From NCBI GenBank assembly GCA_014058105.1, contig JACGCM010000146.1, positions 434,001 through 498,000 of the forward strand: a DNA stretch of 64,000 nucleotides. The letters are read 5' to 3'. Positions 35,654-45,700 of this stretch are shown piece by piece. Made by a program: the position numbers and the translations under genes. The stretch comes from Kingdonia uniflora. Taxonomy: Eukaryota; Streptophyta; Magnoliopsida; Ranunculales; Circaeasteraceae. Under the pieces are notes generated by a model. The model had not been told where the DNA came from, did not search any database, and worked only from the letters and a program-made list of their open reading frames with translations. Position 1 is the first letter of the stretch. The number at the start of each line of letters is the position of its first letter.

Positions 35654-35944
35654 ATGGGTCTTAAGTTTCAAGCCTCAAGCAACAATATCAGATTTCTTTC
35701 CATTAACACCCCAACATCCGACTATAGTGATAGTAACGAAGTAGGGAAGCCACAACCAACCGAATACGATGACACCTCAGACGAATGTCCCAAAGAGGAC
35801 TTCGACGTCGAGGAAGACCGGGAGTTGTTGGAGGGTGGTGGTGATGATGATGATGATGATGATGAGGAAGATGATGATGAGGATGTCGATGACGATGACG
35901 ATGAGGCGGATGATGAAGATGAAGATGATGAACCTTCTCCTTAG
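35654..35944 (+). CDS. Small acidic protein ORF inside the MULE
   Basis: The ORF encodes 96 residues. A mixed N-terminal half (MGLKFQASSNNIRFLSIN) is followed by a nearly pure Asp/Glu tail encoded by GAT/GAG repeats (about 35845-35940), so part of it is a trinucleotide microsatellite. A (CA)n run of about eight units directly precedes the ATG. It lies between the solo LTR and the right MULE terminus and would have been divergent from the transposase before the LTR landed. Acidic tails occur in histone- or DNA-mimic proteins, but no family is recognised. It could be non-coding repeat. Confidence 0.35.
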   Translation: MGLKFQASSNNIRFLSINTPTSDYSDSNEVGKPQPTEYDDTSDECPKEDFDVEEDRELLEGGGDDDDDDDEEDDDEDVDDDDDEADDEDEDDEPSP

Positions 35945-36397
35945 AAGAGGAGGAGGTTCTATTAGGTTTTAGGTTTTTTTAGTTTAGTTTTGGGTTTTTA
36001 GGAGAGAATTTTTTTTGGGGAAGAAACGCAAGTTATGGGTTTTGTTGGAAACAAAATATCATTTTTTGGAGTTTTTTTTTTTTGGGTTTTTGTGATGATG
36101 TTGGTTGTTGTTGAATGTTGATGATGATGTTAATGGATTTTTGTTTAATTTAGTTTTGAATTTTTGAATTTATATTTTGTTTCGTAATTTCTGTTTTGAA
36201 TATTTAGTTTCAAAGTTTTAATGGCGGAGAAGATGAAGTTGGCACTCAATCCACGTAGACACTAAGAAATGTCTACGTAGATTTTCTTAGTCCACGTGGA
36301 TATTTCAACTATATAATTATTTAGCGCATGAATTTTCTAATTAAAACTTAAAACATAATAGCAAGGGTAATTTTGGTATTTTTAAAAAAGCTAACAG

Positions 36398-36484
36398 CTC
36401 CAGTGTGTTTTAGGGCCCAAAAGCTAAAAATGACAATCCTATGGAGTTATCCAAATCGTGTTGATTATTTCGGATCTAAAGGCC
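36398..36484 (-). repeat. Right terminal inverted repeat of the MULE
   Basis: The reverse complement matches the left terminus (28339-28425) in the same block order. The outermost bases are GGCCTTTAG on the minus strand. Confidence 0.75.
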
Positions 36485-36635
36485 TTAGAGATGTCGTATT
36501 TAATAAACAACAAACTCCATGTTGGTGTGTGAACTTGAACCGAAACACACAATGAACTACGACGATATGTGAATAAGTTTCAATTACAGAGACAGAGACA
36601 GAGAGAGAGAGAATTCGAAAGTTGGAATCGAGAAA

Positions 36636-36800
36636 ATGGGAGTCTGCAATTTCTTTGAGATTCTTAATTTTTATCTTAGTTTCTTACGCTGCACAATTAC
36701 GACGATTATTCAATGGTTCGGGACCCGATTTCCTCCTCGTCTACTAATCGCCAATCTCTACGGCACTCTCCCTTACAAATCCTGGTTTCAAACACCCAAG
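36636..36800 (+). CDS. Possible first coding exon of an unidentified gene
   Basis: ATG at 36636 follows a GA-rich leader (36590-36612) of the kind common in plant 5' UTRs. The frame MGVCNFFEILNFYLSFLRCT ... YGTLPYKSWFQTPK is hydrophobic at the N-terminus and ends at a donor-like CCCAAG/GTTCGT. No matching downstream exon was found before the Helitron-like element, so the gene may have been interrupted, or the frame may be chance. Confidence 0.25.
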
Positions 36801-37488
36801 GTTCGTTTTCAAACTTAAGGGGGTGTTTGTTTTTTTGATTTAGTCAGCAAGTGCTGAATGAAGTTGTTAAGGTGTTCTTCTTTTTTTTCAGCTGTTTAGC
36901 AGTAAGATATTTCTCCCCTATTTAAGCCTTCTCAAGGGTCTGTATTATCTGTTGCTGCTAGAGTTTGATCTTTCGCCGACTTCTGCAGGTACGAAGCTCA
37001 ATTTCTCGCATCTAATATCTTTGATTTATGTTCGAATGCAGCGATTTCTCTATCAATTTGATTGTAGTTATAGTTGTGGTTTTAGTGGTAAAATATGTGT
37101 TCATGAGATTGCTACAATTCATTTGAAATGTGTAGTGTTAGATCATGAAGTTGTAGGGGAAACATAATGGTTAATAAAAGCCCAAGCACAGCTGGTATTC
37201 CTTGAGAAGTGTGAATGTCATGGTTGGAGAGGAAATTTACGCATGAGAGGATTATGAAGGAACTTAATGAGGAGTGTGGTATTAATCGAAGGGGTTTTAA
37301 CCGAGATTCGTGCATTAACCACAAAAAAGAAATTTGTTTGATCGTTGTTTAATAGGTGTTTGTTGTGGAGGGTTGTTTAATATATTTTTTTTTTCCTTTT
37401 TAAGTTTGCATTGATTATGATGTATCGGGTCATTTCCCCCACCTGCGTTTAAGTCTTTCTTATTCTTAGAAATCGAATCTCATCTCTT
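36801..37488. other. No gene recognised
   Basis: T-rich sequence with only short frames. GGGGGTGTTTGTTTTTTTG at 36820-36838 resembles the terminus of some hAT-like plant MITEs, but no matching right end was found. Confidence 0.35.
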
Positions 37489-40400
37489 TTAGGATCTTTT
37501 TTTGCTTCTAACCCGTGCTTGGCACGGGCAAAATCCACATGAACATCATTGTCTGAAGACCTCACGGGGATCCGGGCATCCCAAAATATATTTCGTGGAG
37601 AAAAGCACTTCAAACCATGCAGGGGGGATATACACTTTGTTTAAGAAATACAAAACATAGCGTTAGACAGAAGGAGAGACTCCGTGTGGGAGGCAACAAT
37701 TGTTTGGTACTCGTTGATGCAAAGAAAATTGTGACATGTGAATTATTAACGTTAGCTGGACAATTTCTTTGTTTTTGATATCGATTCGATGAAACACATC
37801 TAACTTTTATTTATAAATTTCAAATTTTGTGACAAATAGATATAGTTAAGAGGCATTTGAACTTCTAGGAAGAACATAAACAGTGGTATAAACAATGGTC
37901 TTCATGTAACCAAGTAAGAAAATGGAAAATAGTACACCATCATTTACAAAGCAAGTGAATTATAGCAGTAAACACATTTGGGTAAAACCATTAATGATCA
38001 TAATACTCTTGTTCAACAACCTTGTTATTAACAAAAAAAAACATTACAAAGTGTGTTAAAACTAACATAAACTTGAACTCTTAAGGCTTTAACTACTTTT
38101 CTTTCTACATCATTTGTTGTCTTGAGCCCAGCATATTCCCAACCCTCATTGAAGATTTACTGCAAGCATGAAAGACAAATCAACACTTCACTTAAAAGAG
38201 GAACAGTGATTGAAATAAATTGATTACTAAACATAACAATTTCTTACCCCAATCATTCTCCTTTAACTGTTTGTTGAGCACCAATTGCAATCACATTATC
38301 CTCTATTTCCATTGTGATCACCATCCAGAAAAATAAAGTCTTCCACAAGAGAATTTCATCAACACAATTTTGTGATTGAGAATTTGAATCCTTACCCCAA
38401 ATCCCCAAAGTTCTTTAACAATCATGAGCATTAGTTTCCTTTCGAGCTTGGGCGGGGCAACAAATGCTTGCAGAAGACAGAGGGTGATTAAGCATGTTTC
38501 TAAGCCAACATGAGTAAATTAGCGCAAGTATATATGCCTTCTTTTTTACACTTCAAAAACAAAAAAAAACAGAACTTCCACAAGCCAAACCTGTTAAATG
38601 CATGATATATTTGCACTTTTGAAACATGCGGAGAAATGAAGTATCGGTGCATTTGGTAAGGAAAGGTCATCCAAAAATGCAAATACCCCCCCCCCCCCCC
38701 CCCCCCCCCCCCCAAGAAACAAAAAATCAAACCATATTTACATATATTTATTAATTTATTATAGTCACAAGTCCGAATTGACCTTCACGCTTCAATAAAG
38801 GTTTCCGTTATATCATTTTATATCATATCACCATACAATATGTTAATAGTAAGCTCTTTTTGTTCAAAACCTACATTCAAGTTTAAGCTTCACAACATCT
38901 CTTATTGGAAAGATTTTCCAAAAGAATGCAAAAGATTATTCACATGCTACTAATAGTAAAACAAATCAATAAGTTTATCTTATGAGCCATTGGAGGCTTA
39001 GTTCATACATGGCCAGGCAATGTTCTCAGAGACATGGATCTAACACATAAATCTTAATGATTATCGTCTCTGAGGGCCATCTCATCTCCCCCATAAATGA
39101 CAGCAATATATCCTCCCTTGAGTGTCATGTAATTTTATAAATGAAAAATTACTTTGCTTGCGTTGAATGATATAATGGTTAAAGGAAAAATACATAAAAC
39201 AATATTTTGGAAGAGATTCAAAATTCCATAGCAGATTAAGCAAATAACAGATATGGCTAAATAAAATACAGAGAGAGAGCAAAGAGAATAGTAAATTTCT
39301 GCGAAAGGGCTTAAGAATAAGAGGAACAAAGAAAAATTACAAAATAATTAAGGCAAACATCTTCTGCAACAGGGTTCGAAATTGAGAGGGATGCAAATAA
39401 CATACCAAATTGTTAAAGAAAGATACAAAGATCTTACGCGGATTTCAATTTTAGATAGCAAGGTGGACACTGAAAACAATGGGAATCAGGTTCGTTCAAA
39501 AAACTTGAGAAGACATCATCGCGGTCGCAGAGAGAAGTTATTGCCTGCACAGGGAATTATAAGTTTTAGAGAGAGTATTATTAATTTCCTTGTAATGATT
39601 ATGGCCATAAGAAACACCAGGTAACTCTACTCGCACAAATTTTTATAGATATCCACATCTTACAACTTTAATACCAAGTTCAGGGGAAACAATCCAACGA
39701 GAGCATATTCGGCTTTCACTATTAACAAATAAGTATTACATTAACATTCGTTTGATATAATTTGGGAAGTGATTTTCGTTCAATCAATGAATAATATAGC
39801 GATTATTATACCAAAATTACACATAAAACAACATATGCGTGCATATTTGTAATTGCCCACAATAATTTTCAGGGACGCCAAAATTTGTGCCAGCAATATC
39901 CTCCAATTATTTTAATACTTTGAAACTTTAATAAAAATTAAGATTATAGTCAAAGGAGTATAGTTATGGTTTTTCATAAATCAATAAATATAATGTTGAA
40001 TTTGGACTTACTTTATGTTAAATTGTAATTATTAGTTCTTAATAAACCCCATTTTACCTTCGAAACAAAGATATATGTGGAAACGTGCAAATTGGGAATT
40101 TAGATGAAACTTACTTAGTTTCTCGAACAAAATCATCAAAAAAATTGGTCCAATTCTCTTGAAGAAAACTTTAGAAAGAGAAGTAAAGAGGTGTTCAATT
40201 TTTATCTAAAAACAACAATTGAACCATCAGCATAAAACCATAAACCAAAAAGGGGAAACCAATTGAAACTTGGTTGATCTAGATTGATTTGGTACCTTTT
40301 GTAGCCGAGAACAATCCCCCTCTCGTAGAGTATAAATGGATGCGCTGAAATAGTCTGAGAAGGAAATATCAAAACCAAAAGATAAAAACGTTTGAAAAAT

Positions 40401-40802
40401 TATTAGTGTTCAAATTTCCAAGACAGGAAATTGAGGCGCTGATAAGGAAAGAGAATCGTTAATAATTCTTCTCACTACGAAGAAAAAACTTACAGATAAA
40501 ACAACTACAAAAGATAGCAACTACAAACTCACCACGAAGAACTTTCGATCGATCAAAGGTCTAACCTTCTTTCCTCCAAAGATGATCTCCTAAAAATGTT
40601 CCAAATTTTTTATGAGTGAGGGAGATTCAAAGAATCAATGAGATGTAGAGAGAGGTGTATTTTGATATCTTGTACTGGTTTGTAAAACTTGTTTTTTGTC
40701 AAAAACGTGCTTACGTGGCACAACAGGAATGATCAGAAATGCTGACATGGCGGAACGGGAATCCATTCTACAAAAGCGTCTCCAATTATATATTTATATA
40801 GA
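37489..40802 (-). mobile_element. Probable non-autonomous Helitron
   Basis: On the minus strand the left end (from 40802) reads TCTATATAAATATATAATTG, then GGAGACGC and CCGCCATGTCAGCA, and the base before TC is A, as Helitrons require. Near the other end a GC-rich hairpin GCCCGTGC-CAA-GCACGGGT (37529 to 37511) is typical of plant Helitron 3' ends. CTAA (37492 to 37489) could be the CTRR terminus, but it lies farther from the hairpin than the usual 10-12 nt and the next base is A, not T, so the 3' boundary is uncertain. No Rep/helicase ORF is present in the ~3.3 kb. Confidence 0.6.
38686..38713 (+). repeat. Poly(C) run of 28 bases
   Basis: An uninterrupted homopolymer of 28 C, rare in plant nuclear DNA. 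It lies inside the Helitron-like element. The exact length may be affected by sequencing or assembly error. Confidence 0.85.
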
Positions 40803-42419
40803 TTTATTTTGTTTTATATATTTTGCATCCATTAAAGGAACTAGTTCTCCAATTGGATTAGAATTAGGGTTTCTAATTTGATTGCCCCTTGTGTTCCATA
40901 AAAGGAGACCGGGTTTTATTAGTTCTTTAGGTTTACTTGAGTTTATGAATTCATGGAGTTAGATTTCTAATTTAATAAAGAAAATGTTTTGTTAAATTTG
41001 ATGTATTAATTGTTAGAGTTTAGCCAAGTAAAGGCTTCCGCCGACTTGTCCTATCAGATTATGCGAGTAATAAATGTGTAATCATTATTTAAGGCGACTT
41101 AAATTGCATTTTACTATTTTTATTCTATGTTTATTTGTAGTTTCTATTTTATCAACTTCTCAAATCACGCTTAATTAAGATAAGCCATCCTTAATTGCAG
41201 TTAAGATGTGATTGTTAGATTAAATTTGATGGGGTTATCTGCTTATTCGCTACAATCCTAGAGAATGCTTGATATTAGGGTTGGGGATTGGTATGCGAAG
41301 ACGAAGAGTCTTGTATTATTAATTTTCCCCAAGATACCTATGATGAAATCATCTAATAAAATACGAAAGCTAAGATTTTCTTTTGGAATGTAATCCAAAA
41401 GCCAAGAAGGTTATAAAACTATGCTTTGCAACATAGAGATTTGATGAAGAATGTGGGTTCCAATTTTGGTATGACAAAGTTTAGAATGATACATGCTGAA
41501 ATTTGTTGAGTTATGGATTGTATTGCTCTTCCCAGATTTGTTAAGTTGTAGGGATATGTAGGTTTTGGTGATATATGGCTTTGTCAACATTAGGTTGATC
41601 AATTTAATGTAGTTTGTATCTGGAATTGGAACTTAGGGTTGATCAACATTATCATGAAATGTATATTGTTACATCTCTGAATTTGGTTTGGTATTTCCAG
41701 TTTGCTTTTAGGATTCTTAGAGTCTGTAGGATTTATTTCGAAGATCAAACTTCATCTCCGTTGATCAAACCTTATTCACATCTGCAATTATTATTTTCTT
41801 AACTTAAAAGTTGAAGACTACTGAAGAGGGTAAAAGTAGGGAAGTTGTGAATATACAATATCCACGGGCCACAGTGTTATGGATTGGAAAGGGTAAAAGT
41901 GGGAAGTGTGGATATAGTCAGTGCTATATATTTGAAGGGTAAATGTGAGAAATTGTGGATGTATTTACGGCGTTAATATAAGTAAGTCCGTATATATTTT
42001 GTGTTCTCATTTTAACTATGTATTTGATGATCATAATGTATTGGTGTTGGGAGTGAATAGGTAGACATTTTTTGCTTCATATATGGTAAGATAACTGTAA
42101 AACATGGACGAGAGAGAGCTAATGATGTTTTTGTGGGGCGATATCCGGACATAAATAAGACTGCAGAAGTGTGTAGCTTAGAGGTTGCAATATATCCAGG
42201 CGCTATCCATACATTGGAGGGAGGAAGCAAAGCATACTCTTTCATTGTATTTTGCTACTATGACATACATTGAACCAAAGCCAATTCCATTGTCAGAATT
42301 AAACCAATGATTCTCAATTTCAAGTTCTTCTATTGGCTGTCCTTTTTTTTTTTGCAAGCTAAGCTGGGGTTAGGCAGACCCCATGACTAGATATATTCCA
42401 TCAACCAAGCAGTTACATC
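40803..42419. other. Intergenic, no gene recognised
   Basis: Short frames only (41614-41802 is the longest). No repeats with clear termini or RNA genes were found. Confidence 0.4.
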
Positions 42420-42738
42420 TTATAGTGAAAAATACCCTGGTACCTCATCTAATAATATAGTCAATCTGAGAGGAAATGATCCAGGTTCCATCACTATTTC
42501 ACCTATTACATCATGGTAAGAGGCAAGAAAATCTGCACTCTCTATATTCGTGTCCTATCTCAAAATAGTCAAGTAAAGAGATCATTCTATTTATGTTCTT
42601 CATCATGCTTCTGCACTTCGAGGGAGGCTTTACTCCATTTCTGATGTAATCAACCATAAGAGTTGAATCCGTAGCAACTCTCATCTTCTTCTTTCCTCTT
42701 TCCACTGCAATGGTCAGACTTGTACTTATAGCTTTCAT
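42420..42738 (-). pseudogene. RNase H-like domain fragment
   Basis: The minus-strand frame shows TSLTIAVERGKKKMRVATDS followed by TLMVDYIRNG, the plant RNase H-like (RVT_3 type) pattern with its metal-binding Asp in ATDS. HEYREC follows. After a single-base frameshift near 42540 the second frame continues DFLASYHDVIGEIVMEPGSF to a stop at 42420. The family is common in plant genomes as non-LTR retrotransposon tails and as stand-alone genes. Upstream sequence does not extend the domain, so this is a decayed fragment. Confidence 0.5.
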
Positions 42739-42871
42739 CTAATGCTGTGTAATGGTTGTGGCATGTTCTTTTTCCTGCATAAGCCTATTCACACACTTCT
42801 CTGAAGTCTCATGATGTGTAATGGTTTTGGCTGTATTGGCATTGTTTTTTTGTTTTGTTTTTTCAATTTTG

Positions 42872-43025
42872 AGGTTTATTGCGAGTTGACAATTTCGGGG
42901 TTATTTATGAATTGATAATTTCAGGTTTATTATATTAACTATATTGGAGTTATTATTTTTTAAAGATTTCGGGTTTGTTATAGATTGACAATTTCATTTT
43001 CGGGTTTATTATGTATTGACAATTT
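42872..43025 (+). repeat. Minisatellite, unit about 26 bp
   Basis: About five degenerate copies of a TTCGGGTTTATTATGTATTG-then-ACAAT unit, with A/T changes in each copy. It ends about 50 bp before a possible exon boundary (AACAG/GTGTGTTAC near 43072). Confidence 0.7.
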
Positions 43026-43322
43026 GACATTTATATTTTAAACTCATGGATAACCTCACATATAAACAGGTGTGTTACAAAAGATATGAATCCAAAATTG
43101 TGGAGGGTCGTATGCCTACTCGCTTTAAGGCTGCTACTTCAGAAGATAAAAACTAGCCCGAGAAGAGGTGATTTTAGTGAAACTTCCTCGGATTCTGATT
43201 TCGCTGCGCCCGAAACCGAGAGACTAAGGTTAAGCTTAAGACTATTTGTGATGATGCCTTAGATCGTGATGCTACTCCTCAGGAAGGCAAATCCTCAGAT
43301 TCTGTTAGTAGTACTGTTCGAA

Positions 43323-43327
43323 GTAGG
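43323..43327 (+). other. Left target-site duplication of the small LTR element
   Basis: GTAGG, repeated exactly at 45104-45108. Confidence 0.9.
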
Positions 43328-43484
43328 TGTAGAAATAAATAACATGAGAAAGTTTATTCACTCTTAAGTTTATAATAAATTACAACTTAGCCTCATTTAT
43401 ATAACAGGGGCTCTCTAAGCTACTTCTATTCTTACCCAATGTGGGACTAAAGTAGATGTGTAGTTACACACATACACTCCAACA
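43328..43484 (-). repeat. Left LTR (157 bp) of the small LTR element
   Basis: Matches 44935-45103. The partner has an extra ~11 bp (duplicated TTTATATACC-type segment). On the minus strand it starts TGTTGGAGTGTATG and includes TATATAAATGAGG as a likely TATA box. Confidence 0.9.
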
Positions 43485-43954
43485 CTCTCCCTCACGTTGA
43501 TACGAATATAATATGTTTGTATCAAGATGGATAACAATAAGAAAACAAAATAAATAATCCCTCATAAAAATACAATCACTCCCTCACTGATAAAAAAAAT
43601 TAAGGCTCCTCCTAAAACATATAAAACTTCTTCTAGACAATCCTTTTACAGCAGTAGAAAGACTTCAAAACTCCACATATCTCTTGTGAAATTGGCGGCA
43701 TTCCGACTTGCCATTTTTCCCACACGTACTTATGAAATCGGCGGCACTAACCGACTTGCCAGTTTTCCCACTCGAGGGTATGCAAATATCTTGAAGAGAC
43801 ATTGAGGCAAAATAATTAGTCGATGAAGATGATCACTCGAGGTTATGTTGATGAGAGATAATTATTTGAGGAAAAAGATATCTACCGAAGGAAATAAACA
43901 ATTCACTCGAGAACAAAAAAATTCACTCGTGGAAGAGAAAATCACTCGAGGGAA

Positions 43955-44545
43955 CGAAACCAATAACTCATGATCGAGGTGGAAGGTAGTCTAACATCTT
44001 CATCCGGTCCATAGAGAGAGAGAAAAACTCATGACTGAGGTAGAAGGTTAGTCTAATAACATCTTCATTCGATCTAAAGAGAGAAAATAGCATCTCGCGA
44101 TAGGAAACAATAGAAAAGATATAAAGATAGTCACTAGAGGAAAATATAATCACTCTAGGATAGAATCACTCGAGGAAAAAATCAAAAAACTTAAGATCGA
44201 GGTGGAATTTGTCTAACATCTTCATCCGATCCAAAGAGAGAGAAAACTCATAACCAATGTGGAGGGTTAGTTTAATAATATCTTCATCCGATCTAAAGAG
44301 AGAAAATCGCATCTCGCGACAGAAGATAGTGGGAAATTTCACATCTTGATTTTGTAACTTGTACTTGTGAATTTGGCGGAAGAGACAAGATAATCACTAA
44401 AGCAAAAGATGATCACTCTAGGAAATAAATACTCGAGGAGAGGAAAAATCACTCGAGAAAAGAAACAAACTCATGATCGAGGTGGAAGGTTACTTAACAA
44501 CTTCATCCGATCCAATGGGAGAAAATCGCATCTCGTGACGGGAAC
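43955..44545. repeat. Internal repeats of the small LTR element
   Basis: A block containing GATCGAGGTGGAAGGTTAGT, then CTAACATCTTCATCCGATCC and AAAGAGAGAAAATCGCATCT, recurs about five times (near 43973, 44031, 44194, 44252 and 44476). CACTCGAGGAA phrases lie between. The repeats fill the space where coding sequence would be. Confidence 0.75.
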
Positions 44546-44922
44546 CGAAAAAGAAAACGCATTTCACAAAAACAAGAGAAAATAATCAAGTACTTCATCT
44601 TCTCCAAGAGGAGATTAGACATATAGAAGCTCCATTAGAAATCAAAGATTGTAGCAAGAAGAATTCAGTCTTCACTCCTTGGGTAGCACCTAAAAGAAAC
44701 ACAAGCCAAGAACAGCTATAGATCTGAGTCTTCATAATACTATATCAGCTAGTGGTCCCACCAAAACACCAAATTAATCACAGAGAATGGGTATAAAGAA
44801 GCAACTGTTGAATCACGATTTCTTTTTTTTTCCTCCTAGTAATCCGACTAGTAATCCGACGACGGCAACAGCCGCCGCCGGCGGAAGCAAGGAACCGTTA
44901 CACTGTCTTCAAGAACGCAACC

Positions 44923-44934
44923 GCTCTGATACCA
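44923..44934 (-). other. Primer-binding site of the small LTR element
   Basis: On the minus strand TGGTATCAGAGC, a perfect match to the initiator tRNA-Met complement, immediately after the LTR. Confidence 0.9.
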
Positions 44935-45103
44935 TGTAGAAATAAATAACAAAAGAAAGTTTATTCACTCTTAAGTTTATAATAGATTACAACTTAGCCT
45001 CCTTTATATACCTTTATATAATAGGGACTCTCTAAGCTACTTCTATTCCTACCCAATGTGGGACTAAAGTAGATATGTGTAGTTACACACATACACTCCA
45101 ACA
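44935..45103 (-). repeat. Right LTR (169 bp) of the small LTR element
   Basis: Paired with 43328-43484. It is nearly identical apart from an ~11 bp insertion and a few substitutions, which suggests a fairly recent insertion. Confidence 0.9.
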
Positions 45104-45700
45104 GTAGGAAACGAAAACGAAAAGTTATGGAGGACCCAAGAGATATAATTGGCAACCTTTTAGAGGTGAACATGAAGCAAGTTAGGCATGAGCACACGGA
45201 TTGAAAGGAGCGAGTATCATTGAAGAAGTCTTTTATACCAGAAGCAAATACAGTTCCAAGATATGATGAATTTGGGGGATTTGAAGGTTGATACTACTTG
45301 TGACGATGCTCTAAATCATGATGCTACACCCCATGATCCCTATTTAAGTGGTGGCCATATTGGGAAATCTTCAAATTCTGTTAATAGTACTTTTCAAAGT
45401 GGAAAGGGGAAGCGAAAAACTGCTGAGGACCTGGCAGATAGCATCGGCAATCTTATAGAGGTGATCATGGGGCAAGTTTGGCAGGAGCAAAAGGATCGAG
45501 AGGAGCGAATAGCTTTAATACAAGAAGCAAATAAAGCTGTGCAAGATATGGTGACTCTCGGGTATTTGGAGGTTCATCTCATGGTTTCAGCTATGGACGT
45601 TCCCCGTGATTTCCCAGGATGTATTGATGTATTCATGTTGCTGGACACATATGAGAGTAAATTGCTTTACCTCAAGGGGATGCTTAACCGGGGGAAATGA

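Larger units (their letters stand above)
28339..36484. mobile_element. Mutator-like element (MULE) with ~87 bp terminal inverted repeats
   Basis: The left terminus (28339-28425) and the reverse complement of the right terminus (36398-36484) share CCGAAATAAT, CACGATTTGG, CATTTTTAGCTTT and CCCTAAAACAC in the same order, roughly 75-80 percent identical by eye. Inside lie a MuDR-type transposase remnant (minus), a GRF-like zinc-finger gene (plus) and an acidic ORF (plus). A later solo LTR (32935-35463) accounts for 2.5 kb; without it the element is about 5.6 kb. No matching 8-10 bp target duplication was found at the proposed ends, so the ends may be off by a few bases or decayed. Confidence 0.75.
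43328..45103 (-). mobile_element. Non-autonomous LTR retrotransposon (TRIM-like, 1776 bp)
   Basis: It has every hallmark of integration and priming. LTRs are 157 and 169 bp (43328-43484 and 44935-45103), each TGT...ACA. The GTAGG target duplication is perfect. A perfect 12-base Met-type primer site (TGGTATCAGAGC on the minus strand, 44934 to 44923) is joined directly to the LTR, and a purine tract GTGAGGGAGAG (43495 to 43485) adjoins the other LTR. There is no gag or pol frame. The interior carries repeated blocks. It is larger than classical TRIMs, and autonomous partners are unknown from this window. Confidence 0.88.
43224..45700 (+). pseudogene. Tandemly duplicated fragment of an unidentified plant gene, split by an LTR element
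   Basis: Copy 1 is 43224-43327 plus 45109-45283; copy 2 is 45284-45700. Both share GATGATGCTACNCCNCA-like segments, TCNTCAGATTCTGTTA/TCAAATTCTGTTA, CGAAAA, GGCAA(C/T)CTT-TAGAGGTGA and AGAAGCAAATA. Copy 2 is open for 145 residues and includes KGKRKTAEDLADSIGNLIEV, a coiled-coil-like QEQKDREERIALIQEANKAV, and a C-terminus with AMDVPRDFPGCIDVFMLLD. That organisation resembles C-termini of plant Myb/SANT-like (L10-interacting type) proteins, but the DNA-binding domain is not seen. Copy 1 has an in-frame stop and the insertion, so it is broken. Confidence 0.45.
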
